Below are positions 48,056 to 60,715 of a stretch of 64,000 nt of DNA, piece by piece. This stretch comes from Pyronema omphalodes (lineage: Eukaryota; Ascomycota; Pezizomycetes; Pezizales; Pyronemataceae): assembly GCA_024516155.1 (NCBI GenBank), contig JAJJXM010000006.1, forward strand, positions 744,001-808,000, written 5' to 3'. The position numbers and the translations under genes are program-made. Below the pieces are notes generated by a model that was not told where the DNA came from, made no database searches, and worked only from the letters and a program-made list of their open reading frames with translations. The first letter of the stretch is position 1; each line of letters opens with the position of its first letter.

Positions 48056-49624
48056 GGTGAATGAGCGAGAATTAACGAGAATCGACGAGAGTCAATGATA
48101 AACACCGGATGCGAAGCAAAGCTATGTACGGATGCCTGAAATGTCGGTTAACCACCCAACGGGATCTCATCGCGGGGCCTTGCAAGTCCGAGCTCATCGC
48201 CCTAAGGTGGATATAATTCATTACCTGAAGACTTTGTTATGTATGTTACACCGCCACATTGGACAACGTACGTACAAACCTCTCCGTAAAGTCCGATAGG
48301 TTCTTATCTTGATGACTGGAGTGATGACTGAGTCTTGATGACAAAATCATCAGTGTAAGGCATCGATTACCCTGCGACTGTTGGCAGCCTACCGAATCGA
48401 ACCGTTGATTTGCGGGGCTGCGGGGCCGCGGGGCATTGCGAGCTAATCTAGCGAGACTGCAAAGGGCTGATATGACAAGGGCTGTCTGAGGCCAATACGA
48501 GGCTGGGCACGAAAGTGAAGATCAACTGAGGTCTTCAGCTAGTGCATAGCAACCATTCGCACTGCGAGAACTAATATATCATCTGATGAGAATACTCAAT
48601 AACCACATGCCAGTAGTAAAATGAGTATATAACTAAATTTTCTATATACTTGAGATGCCCAACTTCATTAGTTGAACCCTCTCTGGTATGCGGTTTATGT
48701 ACATACTCGTTCCAATCTTTCGGCTGCAACTGGTCCTACTCCTCCTGAACCGCCACCCATATATTAGATAGTGAGGGAGAGGAAAAAAAAATACTTATCA
48801 TTCACTATGCTATTTCATAATCCTGTGTGAAGTATATTTCAGGCCTGAATATGCTCAATATCTTGGTGCATGAACCCATGGGTCGGGCATTCATGTACCG
48901 TATAAATATATATAACGACAACTCAAACGATCTATCCTTCACCTTATTTTGAATCCATCTAAGGATGATTAATAGGATTACACTTGGGCGTTTTCCCAAA
49001 CTATAGAGTGGTCTAAAACATTATTGATAGTTTGAGTTAATTTCATGATGCGATAAAGTCGAACTGTAGTTGTTGCCATCCATATATGCACCCACTCACT
49101 CATCGCCGTTTTCTATCCCCAGGCTCGTACTACACATCTAGTACAGCCCAAACCACGAACGCTTAACAATCAAATGCGCAGCATGTCTACAATATCGGAG
49201 TCCGGATAAACCAGGGATGAAGTAATATATAACAGCCCTTAGGTCCGCCTTAGGCCCGCAGTTGCACCGAGCCGAGGTCCGGCGCATGATATCCTCCATG
49301 GCCACCAGGTAACGTTGTGAAGTCGCCGCACAAGGTATGGTATGGTCTGGCCAAGACTCTGGGTTAACGGTGAAGGTGCATGAAGGTGAACCCCATGCAT
49401 AGGCAACGACGAGCTATGTAGCTATGGTAGTGACTTACATACAACAAACACCAATGCTGGTATTGGTGATGGTGCTGTTTTCGCCCGAAATATGGAATCC
49501 AGACTTCAAGAAAACTCCCGGAAACTTTCGAATCTCCGAAACGATAGCTGCTGTTAGAGGAATAAACCGTTGCCATGAACCTGCCGGACTCGGTCGCTTT
49601 GTCACATCGGATAGTCGATTCAAA

Positions 49625-49826
49625 TGTCAACTGTCAAAACGTCAAATGTCAAGCACATGCAAGCAGCTGTCAATGTGTCAAGCAGCTGTTTATCAAGTGT
49701 CAAATGTCAAGTGTCAAGCGAACTATCAAACTTGCTCTTAAAATACTTCCAGATGTCAAACTTCTTGTACATATGTCAACTGTCAACTGTCAGTGTCAAG
49801 GTCGGATTCCATGATATCGGATGTCA
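49625..49826. repeat. cluster of TGTCA / TGTCAA words
   Basis: I count 14 TGTCA pentamers, all on the plus strand, in about 200 bp. Most are followed by A and many are preceded by A or C. Spacing is irregular, from directly abutting (CTGTCAACTGTCA) to about 50 bp, so this is not a simple microsatellite. TGTCA is the core site of TALE homeodomain proteins, but function here is unproven. Confidence 0.75.
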
Positions 49827-52793
49827 AACTCAAACTTCGAAGCTTCGGGATGTTGCTTTTCAGGCTTTCGGCCTTCAGGCATTCCGTAGATCCCCGGAGT
49901 CCGGAAATATAGTACTTTCCCGGTTGGCTTTGTAGGAGAGATGTCTTTTTGATGAAAATAAAAAAGAAATATAGAATTGTATATACATAATTAGCGGCCC
50001 AGTCACCAGTATATCAAACTTCACTTTTTATCTAAATATATTCTACGGTAGTTCCTTTCACGGTGGATTTGGAATATCTAGAACTTTCTTTCTCTTTTCT
50101 TTTTGCTTTCACACCATGGTACCTTATGTACATTACGATAAATTTACATACATATAATAAGTGTTGTATGAGTAAAGTACGTCCAATCTTGGCAGGTTTC
50201 ATTACTTGCAAGCGAGATATATCTATAGCTAGATGATAACTAAGCGATATTCTTGTTAGGGTATTGATACACAATACACGGAGTAATAACGAATTGAGTT
50301 TACTGGTATATTTTGCCATGCCTATGGAGTTAAAGAACGGGGCGAACGGGGTGGATATTAAGGTGAAACTTGGTGGGATAAACGTCAACGTTCGAGAGTA
50401 TGCAGGAACTAGACCGACAAAGTCCAAACAACACTTCCCCTTCGCCTTCAGGCTCTGGAACCATAGGTATACCGATTCAAGATTGACATTCAAAAGATGT
50501 CAAATCCTACCTATTATTTCTCGAGAGCTAGCTATCTAGCTTCATAGCGCGATCTACAAAAACACTACCCTAAGCAATTCTCCTAGGTCCCAAGCCAGCA
50601 CTACGATGCATCAAACTTCGGATCAGTCCGCGACTAAACTATATCAAGTCTAGCTTCCCACTGGCCACGGTACCGACACTTCGTCTCCCCGTCCCCGTCC
50701 CCGTCCAGCAACGCCTTGACCTCCGGTCATAATTATAACCCATATTCCTAGACTACATAAAACAGTAGAACAACGAAATCGACGACGAAGCCAACGCGAG
50801 CGCCAAAGCAACGCCAAAGCTAAAGCCAGAGACAGTTACAGTCTGGAAAGAAATTTATCGAGACTATGAGTGGGTAAACCAAAATTCATCCCACTCATAT
50901 CCCACTCATAATCTTATCGAAGCCATATATGGTTTAGTTTTCTGTAGAATGAGGGTCCCAGTGATCTTAATTAATTTTTTCTCTAGAACAAGATAGCCTC
51001 CGCGTGGGATTTTTCACTGTTATTTGGGTCGAAAGAAATCGGGGACCATAACTTTGGAACCGGGAACCGGGAGCTATGATGCTTTGGAATAATCTAGTTA
51101 GTTGGCTAGAAGAACTATATATCGTAGTTTCATTTAGATGTTCGGTCTGCACTGTGATTAAACGTTAGGCTATAGCTGTAGAGAAATTACTCTGTACCAT
51201 ATGCACCATCTGTACCGAAATCAATAATGGCCCATGGGTCCCCGGGCCCCAGAAATCGGATTCTGGGAATATTCTATGATATCCGAAGCTATGGAGCCAT
51301 GGTACAAACCCAGAATTGGGGTTGATGCTTTCCGTTCCAAGACTTTGGGGGTACATACTCTTTTTTTGCCAAGAATTAAATGTCAAAATCGCCACTACTA
51401 TTATTATCGCATCTTGAAACTAAAAAGATCTACTGTTATTCATCTATTAATTTCTTCTATTCTATGCTATCCTACATATCATCCAACTATCCTTGGCCAT
51501 TCAAGCCATCTCGGTTACAATCTTGATTCTTTGATTTTTTGATGCTATGTATGCATTCATACACGCGCGCATATCGTGTATGGGACATGCTTCCAAGTTC
51601 TCATATCATCCGTTAGCCATTACACACCAGCTATATGTCGATGATAATTGCCACACACAGTAAGCGAGCTTAGCTATGGTATACGTTTCCAAACGCCATA
51701 TGTACACAGTGCTCATAGCGCTTCCAAATAATCGGAGTCCTCCTAGCTAGCTAGCTATCCTCCTCGCCTTCGCTTCGGAGCCGGCGAAGCTTTGATATAT
51801 ACTATCAGGAAGGAAGGTAGGGTAGGAAGGTGAATGAAATCGCTTATATCCTTTCTTGTCCCCCATCACTGTCCCCGTCCTATTTACAATATCATCACAA
51901 GCCTCGAATGAGTCTAGAAGTATCCTTTATATCCAAGCGCGTTCCATCGTTTCGTTGATGGCCGATGTGACCTTTCAGTTATAATTCGAGACCCCAAGTC
52001 AACAGCGTTACTGGTTACCAGTATCCCATCATCGATATCCCAGGGATAGGGTAGGTAGGTATGGGCCAGGGCCAGCCTCTTGTAAGTATGTAGTATGTAG
52101 TACAAACATCGCGATTAATGCTGGCCAATGCCTTCAGTTTTTGTTTGTTTGGGTCCGTTATGTATGGAGGTTGGTTATGATTATATGGTGACCATAGTTG
52201 ACAGTTGCTACTTGCCTTTTTAAGGCCTCCGGTGAAATACAGGTTCCAACCGGAGGGTTGGAACTTAGATCAACTTTTGTTGTGGAGAAAGGAAAACCAG
52301 GCTGGTTCGGTTTATGATTTTGTTATGCCAATGTAAGCTGTGGGTTACGATGCGATGCGGGTGGGTTTGACGAAGAGAAATTCCCGTCGTATGGAGGTTA
52401 AAGGTCAGAGGTTGGCTTTTATGATAGTTGATAGTTGATAGTTAATGTTTAATGGCTTGACTCGAAGTTGAAGTTGACGGCGATGAATGATATGATGGCG
52501 ATATGATGAGTCAACTGCACTCTAGAATTTTGTCATTTTTCTGCCGTTTGATTATTGAATAAATCCATCCAGAACAGGAATCCTATCCTATCCTGATTTT
52601 CCTCTGCATGTATGTGGCTGATGACTTCCAAATAGTCCCGAGCGTTCGGTTGAAATAAGCAAACTAAGTATTTATCATTGCACTTGCAGTGGCTTCCGCC
52701 ACAAAGGTTGGTTCACGGAAATGTCATACCGATTTTATGTTTCTGAAGCAATGTTTTGAAAAAGGTCCTTTTCTGAGATCAAGTCACGAATAA

Positions 52794-52827
52794 CCCCTCC
52801 CGCCCCCTCTCCCCCCTCTCCCCCCTC
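52794..52827 (-). other. C-rich tract, G-quadruplex motif on the minus strand
   Basis: Runs CCCC, CCC, CCCCC, CCCCCC and CCCCCC are separated by 1-3 bases. Read on the minus strand this fits the G3+N1-7 quadruplex rule well. No gene is close by. Confidence 0.65.
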
Positions 52828-55544
52828 AGCCTTCTCCCTTCCCCTCTAATCCCCCAGAGTCATGGGCTTGAAACCTCCCGGGACCCCACAGATCCATCCA
52901 TCTCCGATAGGACCTATAATTTCCAGTCGCAGTATCATCCGGGTATCATCCAGAAGTTTTCAACCGGCCTTAGAACTATAAACCAGAAAAATGGTAGTAG
53001 CCCTTATGTCTCTAGGTCTAGCTATGTAAAAAGCGAGAGCTCGCGATCGTTGGCGCGTTTGTGCAGATGAGGCGTTACTGGGGATCGAGAAGGGGGTGCA
53101 ATATCGACTTCCTTAAGACACGGCATATGATTGGTACAGTTTATATCATATTTTTTTGCATTTCATTTGAGACATGCGCATACCTATGTAATGTACCATG
53201 AGTGGTGATATGTCCACCATACATAGAACACATCGCACATCTGAAAAAATCCTACGAGAGAAGATGAAGATGATGCACGAAGATGCACAAAGATGCCCAA
53301 GGGTGGCGTGAAATAAGCGGCGCATAATATTTTGTACACGCCAGTCACTGCCATTGGTCAATGTTTAAGTCGCCCGAGTATTTTGTTTGAGATGCTGGTG
53401 CTGTATCGACCGACCAATATGGGTATCGTTGTACATACATCCAACCCTTGGGTCAATTCACATATCAACTTCTTTTGCCGATTCCTTCACAGTCTGAGAT
53501 ATTGCTGTCTGAACCCATGTAACATATAGAGTACATATCCGCAGTTCGAAATCCGCAATCCTAGATACTCCACCATTCGCTTTGCTAACCTTGTTATTTC
53601 CGACGACGTGGGTAATGGGATCGAATCCAACTGATAATTTTCCAATTCACACAGATTCCCAGCCTCATTTACCCCACGCTATATGTCCCAAATACCGAGA
53701 ATTGTTCGTAAAAGGCGGACAAAGCGGGTGGCCATGGATAGGAGGTATGTATGATGAAACATCATATGCCGGGTCTTTTTCAGGTTTACTGGGTTTCGCC
53801 GGGCCTTTGGACATTGCCGGTACTCTACATACACACCATCCAAATCGGGCCCGGCACGAAGCGAGACCCAAGATTGCGGAAACTGCACACACCAAACTGA
53901 ATACGGTTGCGTGGTACAGTGAAGCCATACCTGTTGAGCGGTGGTGGACCACATGGTCCGCACTGTTGATCAGAGGTGATGATCCATCCCAATCAAGCTA
54001 TTTGACGGCCTGTTTGACAGCTCTGAGGCAAGCTTTTCTTCGCGTTCCTGCGCTTTGCAAATCATGATGAAAAAAGAACCACCTCGACGTCAGAGTGATC
54101 ACATACCGGTTTCCAATCTTCTCTGCAATCTCCTGGTAATCGTTTTTTCTCCTAACCTGGTAAATCGAATAGAAATCCGGAAAAATATGTATGGTCAGTT
54201 CCACGGTACTAAGATAGAATATGCGGAGGGTGCGTGCGATGTCCGTGACAGTCATTTCCCGGTTGATGATACTGGAGAACCGAGTTTCTGGGTTCAAAGA
54301 CTTCAGCCTGAAGAAAAACTTCCGCCTCGGGAACACCAATTGACACGGCAGTTTTTATGTACTGTATGCTGGGGGTTTACGGTTACGAAAACACAGGCGG
54401 CACAGACAGGCCTGCTAAGCATCACAGAAACCCCAGAGTTGCTGCGAGGGTCAAAACCATGAACCCCCTACCTACCGGTCGTGCTCCTTCGAGAAGCCCG
54501 AGGCGGATTGCAATCGTGCATGCATATAATATGTTGGTGAAGTGTACGATAACAATGTCGATGCAGCCTGGAAGTCTGTCGTGTATACTGTTATGTATGT
54601 GATTCCACAGCTGTTATGTATGCGCATTTCGCATCTCAGAAAGCCACAGTCATCGGTGCGTTCTGACATACACATACCAGGGATTCACCAGTCCAAGCGG
54701 AGCGTGGGATGTCTGGTTGTACTCATAGGCGGGCGTGTATCCAGAATAGACAATTGATGGCATTTCGGATTTGAGCGGAAGGGATGGGGGAGTTTGACGC
54801 GTGTGCTGTCATTGTCAAAGAGTGTAAATCGTCGTAATGTTATCCCGGATTCTGAATATCGACACTCCTTCTGGACGCTCCCAGGCCGAAGCGAGACAGA
54901 GTGCCAGCCTCCCCCCACGGACCAACCGTTGCACAGGTATTTTTGGACATGCAGTAGTGCATGCAGCTGGCTTGGCCGTGGGTTGGTGACACAAAGGCTG
55001 ACAGGGCACCGATAAGGCCCAGGCTGCGCAGATGCAGGGCTCCGCAGTGCGTAGGGCTTGCATGAAGGCCGATAGGCGACGAGGCTCGGGAAGGCTGTCA
55101 GCCTGGCGCCTACTCTGCGGGCGGAAAGTCGGAACGGCTCTCCGAGTGAGGTGTACACGGCTTGGCTGCAGAGTGCACCGTATGGTGCATAGAGTAGGTA
55201 ATCGGCATTTAGCTCTCAATCTGCGCTCATTAAACCCGCATCTCCCTCCTACTCCTTTGAATACCCTTTCATCCACCTCCACTTCCTTTCTTGATGGCCT
55301 GTACGAGGATGATTTCCGTTTGCGCCATTCCTCCGAGCTTCCCCATGAAACGCTTCAACGGCTCACCTTGATACCCTCCGTCTTAGCCTTATGTACAATT
55401 ACATACTGCGCATTTTACGAATCCATAAGAACACCCAAGCCCGTGGCGGGTCTGAGAATAGACATTTGCGGGGTTGCGGGAGCTTCACTGGTCTTAGCTG
55501 AACCTGTCCGAACTCCGGCCGAGCTAACCCAAGCCTTGCGGGTA

Positions 55545-55554
55545 GATGGCGTCA
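55545..55554. promoter_or_regulatory. possible CYS3/MetR-type sulfur-control site
   Basis: ATGGCGTCAA matches nine of ten positions of the Neurospora CYS3 consensus ATGRYRYCAT and lies about 280 bp before the MET14 ATG. Fungal sulfur-assimilation genes are often controlled by this bZIP factor. One near-match in a promoter is weak evidence. Confidence 0.3.
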
Positions 55555-55835
55555 AATTGCGTGATCGTGACAAAAAACTTCTACAGGCATCTCAAGCTGA
55601 ATTAAAAATGGATAGTCTGGAACGAGAAAGCTCACTTGCTTCCCGAACTCTATCCCCTCTTCTACTCTGCTCCTCGCACCGTCACTACCGTCTATCACGA
55701 ACTACTCGAACCTCATCGCACCGGTGAGTTGTCCTCCATCCTATCGGCAAGAACCGGAGAACCATGGATACCAGAACACCAAGTTGACAGCGGCCGCAGG
55801 TTTCACCTCGCATCTCTCATCTCAAATCAACAAAA

Positions 55836-56582
55836 ATGGCCACGTTAGTAGCCTTGCCTTTTCCCCTCCTCTCGTATCTTCGGCGAATTGACATAATCGC
55901 CGCAGCAACATCACCTGGCACGCCGGTCTCACCCGCGAGGAGCGCAACAAGTACAACGGTCAGCAGGGTCTTACTCTTTGGTTGACCGGCTTGTCCGCCT
56001 CTGGAAAGTCCACCATTGCCATTGCCCTTGAGCAGCACCTTTTGCATAACGGCGTCACCTCTTACCGTCTCGACGGTTAGTCCGCTCCACTGTACCCCGC
56101 CTCTACCCCGCACCTAGCTAAGCCACGGCCACATCACAGGTGACAACATCCGTTTCGGTCTCAACAAGGACCTCGGATTCAGCGAGGCTGATCGCAACGA
56201 GAACATCCGCCGTATTGGTGAGGTTGCCAAGCTCTTCGCCGACAACTCCACCGTCACCATCACCTCCTTCATCTCTCCCTACATTGCCGACCGCGCTTCT
56301 TCCCGCAAGATCCACGAGGAGGCCGGAATTCCCTTCATTGAGGTCCACGTTGACGTCCCTCTTGACGTTGCCGAGGCCCGTGACCCCAAGGGTCTCTACA
56401 AGAAGGCCCGTGAGGGTCTCATCAAGGACTTCACTGGTGTCTCCGCCTCCGCTCCCTACGAGGCTCCCGTCAACCCCGAGATTAAGATTGAGAACGACAA
56501 GGTTACCGTCGAGGAGGCCGTCCAGATCATTGTTAACTACCTCACCGAGAAGGGATTGGTTACCCTTAAGCCCTCCGCTTAA
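55836..56582 (+). CDS. MET14: adenylylsulfate (APS) kinase
   Basis: Three exons (55836-55843, 55906-56075, 56140-56582) give 206 residues, the normal size. The first exon is only 8 nt (ATGGCCAC), with a GTTAGT donor and a CCGCAG acceptor; splicing gives [12 protein letters not shown]. Intron 2 (64 nt) also has a GTTAGT donor and joins [17 protein letters not shown]. The enzyme phosphorylates APS to PAPS in cytosolic sulfate assimilation, before PAPS reductase. Visible motifs are the P-loop GLSASGKST, the [17 protein letters not shown] and [15 protein letters not shown] substrate segments, [13 protein letters not shown], and [26 protein letters not shown]. Codon use is strongly C-ending (ATC, CTC, GTC, AAG), unlike most genes here, suggesting high expression. 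A possible sulfur-control site lies upstream. Confidence 0.97.
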
Positions 56583-56937
56583 ACGGGTGAATAGAGAGAG
56601 AAGAAGAAGATGTACATAATTTTTGATACCAAAAAAGTTTTTGTTAGATTACACAAAAGGAAAGGTCTACAATCTTCGTCAGCAAGCATGTGAGATCGTC
56701 GGAGAAGGAAGTGAAAGAAATGAACGAAGCTGACGCCGTCAGCATGAGTAACGGGACAAACATTCCCAGTAAACAAATCTCCGGAGATTAAACACACGAG
56801 CAGAGTAAGTCAATAAACGGCATGTGAAATCCTGTGATTCAATCTTTACCGAAAACTAGGGAACTGCGGGAAAGAAGCTCCCAACTCTCGGTCCATCGTA
56901 CATTGCAGCACAATATTTACCACAGCAATGGAATGGG

Positions 56938-56962
56938 ATTGTGATTGTGATTGTGATTGTGC
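56938..56962. repeat. 6-bp tandem repeat (GATTGT)
   Basis: Four head-to-tail GATTGT units, starting about 355 bp after the MET14 stop codon. Confidence 0.9.
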
Positions 56963-57303
56963 TCCTTGGAACCTAAACCACGGGCACCTTACCGGCCCAT
57001 CAGGGTATCAATCCATAGGCATACTACATACCGCATACCGAATATTTATTGCATATTATTAGACCGCCATAACACCATAACACCATATTCAAAGGGTATG
57101 TATTGTTGAGTTTATTACACATTTATGGTGGTAATAATCATTGCAACATCCCGTAATAGATATGTACGTATTCTGATATTCGCTTAACAGCTTCAATGGA
57201 CTTGTGGAACTTGTGGAATTGGTGCAACTTAAACGGGACCTTAATCACCCCCCCAGAGTTGTTTCAGCCTTCCACTCTTTCTTCCCCTTTTCAGTCCCCA
57301 TTC

Positions 57304-57333
57304 TGGGGCTGGCGGGGGGGGTGGGGAGGAGGG
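57304..57333 (+). other. G-rich tract with G-quadruplex potential
   Basis: Runs of four, eight, four and three G with short loops on the plus strand, isolated from genes. Confidence 0.55.
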
Positions 57334-58165
57334 TAGTCGCTGGATTTATGTTCAGTAGTCAGGAGCCCTGGGTTGAAAACTTTAGGGTCTAGGGCTTCTT
57401 GTGGAGTATGGTGGAGTAGGAACTAAGAGATGGAAGTGGAGGAAGTGGAGATGGAGATATAAACAGGGATAAGAGATGGAGATAGAGGTAAGAGGTCAAG
57501 ATGGAGATGGAGATGCAGACAGGTATATGTACGGTTAGATGTATGATGTGGAGTACGGGATGTTGCGGGCGGGATGCGAGATTTTGCGGAGCATATGTAT
57601 GCATGGAAATTTATCAGCGATTGAAGATTCAGTATACAGTTGGACTGTATATTATTTAATGTAGATTACGGATCCCACCGGTTTGGAAACAAGTTGGCTG
57701 AAACGTTCAAAGGGAATTAGAATTGGAATTGGAGCTGTGAAAGATGAGGATATTGTATTGTGTTGAGTTCTTGTTGTTTATATGGATGGATGGGTTGATG
57801 AATGGTGTAATGTATGTATGTTATGCATAATCTGGTATAGTTAGGTATAATATAGCGATTGCAGCTATTACAGCTGCATATCATAGCTATCGTTAAAGCT
57901 GTAAGAGGTAGGTATATAGTAAGTATACCTAATGATGCCTTTCAATTCAAGGACATATACATTATAGCATACACAAATCGGTACATTGTGTAGTATCGTA
58001 GAAAATACTTTGGATGCCGTCTATACTTCCGATACTTTCGATATTGTCTATGCATCCCAACTCTGGTATATACCCGGATACATATGCCATACAATGCGAT
58101 GTCTAATACAGTGAAATAGTTTAACATGAACCATGAACCGTAGACCATGGGCTGTGGACTGCGGT

Positions 58166-58250
58166 CCCTATCATATCAGGACCTATCATTTCAAGATCTA
58201 TCATATCGGGACCTATAATATCATATCAGGTCCCATCATATCATATCTCA
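58166..58250. repeat. degenerate TATCATATCAGGACC repeat
   Basis: Four or five imperfect copies of a roughly 18-20 bp unit containing TATCATATC followed by GGACC, GGTCC or AAGATC. Confidence 0.8.
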
Positions 58251-58648
58251 AATCATAAATACAGTATTCGCACTCGGCACCCGCTTCTGACTTCCGACTT
58301 AGCTAGAGACGGACGGGACGGGACGGTAAACCCTCGATCTTAACAAAGTAATTACTTCATTGTGCTTTAGCTTTATACAAAGACATGTCTGTCTAGTTAT
58401 TTCTGAACCTTTTATGTTTGTAATTATGTTTTTAGACAGCCAGATAGTTAGACAGGCAGATGGATAGACAGGTACACGCCATGATACACTGTATGAACCA
58501 TTTCACGTATATAGGGTTGGTTTTAGTTATAGAGTTGTAGTTCAATTTCTGTGTCTATGTCGACGTCTCTTCATGCCGCGAATTTGATACAACGGCAACA
58601 GTAGCCGCGGCAGAGTTTACGCCATCTACATAGCCCTAGTTAGTGCCG

Positions 58649-58683
58649 TGCGCAGCGCAGCGCAGTGCAGCGCAGTGCAGCGG
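58649..58683. repeat. (GCGCA/GTGCA) pentamer repeat
   Basis: About seven 5-bp units, alternating CGCAG and TGCAG forms. Confidence 0.85.
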
Positions 58684-60570
58684 CTCATAAAAGACTACGG
58701 GTGACGGGTAGCTATAGGTGATGAGTGATTTGACAACCCGATGAGTTAACAGCGATACGGCGCGATCGGTGTGAAGAGTATGGCGCGATGGTTGATGTTA
58801 GATGGTACCATGGTGGCTATGAAACCCCCCACCCCCCTCTCACCCCCCCCTTAAAGATGGTTCACATGATCAGCAGTTACGCTTCAGGGAGCTATAGCTA
58901 TGAAATGGTAGTTATTTCAGCGAAGCGCTTTGCAACACATAACAACAACAACATCGCGGAGCTTAATTTGGGTAATCATAGATTTTTAAACAAAAGCATC
59001 GTGTTTGGTGTACTACTACTTAGGACTTTTGAGGAATGGAAATTTCATCATACGAAACATGTTTCCCCACGGGGGAAATTAAACTGAGAGACAGAATGGT
59101 GTAGCGAGTTATACACACACGTCGGGTTGTACTGTAGCATTACTCGCGGTACGTATCATACCCTGTCTTAGCGAGCTGTAGGGAGCTTTTCTCCACTGTA
59201 TCACTCGAAGTTTCGAAGTTCGAATCCCACCAACCATTTTTTGGTATTGACCAGAACGGCGCAACAACACAAGTTACGCAACTTTATTGGCTTCAAAGGA
59301 TACCCAGTAGGAACTCGCCGGAGCAGCACGAACTGGACTCAAAAAAGACTCAACAAGGCTCAACAAGATTTCTTTCCGATATATTGGGGTTGATTGATGC
59401 CTGGCTTTAGCTAGCCGTAAGCTTGTTCAATCGGACATAATTCTTTGTGATTTTATTTCGATTCGTTGCTGGTCTGGTTGGTTGATTCGGAAAACCTTGA
59501 GACTCTTGAGAGCTTTTCGTGAATCATGGGTTTCTTGTTGGTTGAGTAGCGATATTGGATTTTAGCTACGACTACGCCGGTCGGAAATAATGATATGATA
59601 CCCCAAGGATTAAGTTGTAACTTGTCGGGCGAAGATAAGTTGAGTACGAGGGCGCGAAGGGTTGCGTACACCAGTCTCATCATCAGGAGCTCCACCATTG
59701 TTCAGAGGTATTTTTTGAACGAATAATATTTTCCGTTGTTCCTAGTTAGCTAGTCCCCTACATCGGTAGAGAGAATAGAACACTTGGAGTGATTATTCTC
59801 GCAGCCTTGTTGAAGGTAAGGAGGTCCACGATTCCACGATGTTCCCCATAGGACTCAATACCCATCCCCCACCCTCCTCTCCCCCCACAAGTCACCAATA
59901 TTATGGATACAATTATATCTTCGTGACCCACCATAATCCATAGGTTGTGTTGTCTATCGGGTATCGTGTGATTATAGAATACACTGTATCTAGCTTACAG
60001 GGCTTCAAAAGCGCCGAGGCTGCATGGAACACGCACACGGCTTCTATTGCATACAGTGTACCCCGCCTCGGCAATCGAAAGACGGATTTCAACAACGGTT
60101 CAATAATGCCGTATGTAAAGGCCCAGCATGTCTATGTAGCTAGTTGGTGCAGATTCATGTGCCGACATATAAGGAAAAGCCATAACTCTAGATAGCACCA
60201 TATGCCCTCCAGAGCTTAAGGCAGATGCATTATGACGCCAGCTAAAACAGGAGAAGCAATAATATCTCCGGGTATCAGATGCTGATTTGGCGCCTGTGCT
60301 ATGCGTGCTATGTATGTGTAGGAAAAGCAAATAGGAAGCGGTTGCAAAGACTTGTAGGTCTGTATGTACTCTAAATTCATCAGTTCGACGGGGTATACGT
60401 GGCTAGCAGGTTAGATACTTCATACTTGGTACCTGAGGCCTTTGATGATGCCTGATATGAGCTTCACGGCTTTTATCCGCGGAATTACGGGCACTTGGGC
60501 TCGGTGCTGTGGATGAGAATAGTTACCCTGCAGAGAACGCAGTCATTTCTTAGGAATACATATGTCAGAA

Positions 60571-60715
60571 TACTATAAGCAGATATTTTAGTACGCACCT
60601 GAAATGGAATAGCGTCTGCAGAAAGTGATTTATAGGTTTTTAGTCGCCTTTTTTTTTACTATATAAGCAGGTATATTTTAGTTATTTACCTGATACGGTA
60701 TAGCGTTATCATTAA
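60571..60715. repeat. duplicated ~45-bp block
   Basis: TACTATAAGCAGATATTTTA ... ACCTGAAATGGAATAGCGT at 60571-60615 is echoed by ACTATATAAGCAGGTATATTTTA ... ACCTGATACGGTATAGCGT near 60658-60707, with substitutions and small insertions between the copies. Confidence 0.65.

Larger units (their letters stand above)
45162..55835. other. 10.7-kb gene-poor region
   Basis: No supported gene. Candidate frames at 46328-46534 (+), 50032-50493 (-), 53582-54067 (+) and 55032-55727 (+) lack family features. The region holds a 31-bp minisatellite (46009-46080), a run of 15 C near 46817-46831, a 7-bp repeat (48033-48055), an array of TGTCA words (49625-49826), a C-rich/G4 tract (52794-52827) and, at the right end, the MET14 promoter. 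Confidence 0.55.

Noticed and set aside
50032..50493. 153-codon minus-strand frame
   Set aside because: No domain features and irregular composition in repeat-rich gene-poor DNA.
53582..54067. 161-codon plus-strand frame
   Set aside because: No recognisable family; overlapping frames on the other strand are equally open.
55032..55727. 231-codon plus-strand frame directly upstream of APS kinase
   Set aside because: Arg/Cys-rich first half looks like translated non-coding DNA, the frame ends before the APS kinase start, and the opposite strand is also open. More likely promoter and 5' leader.
59195..59232. GTTCGAATCCCACCA, resembling a tRNA 3' end
   Set aside because: The bases flanking TTCGAAT do not pair as a T-stem and no acceptor stem is found upstream.
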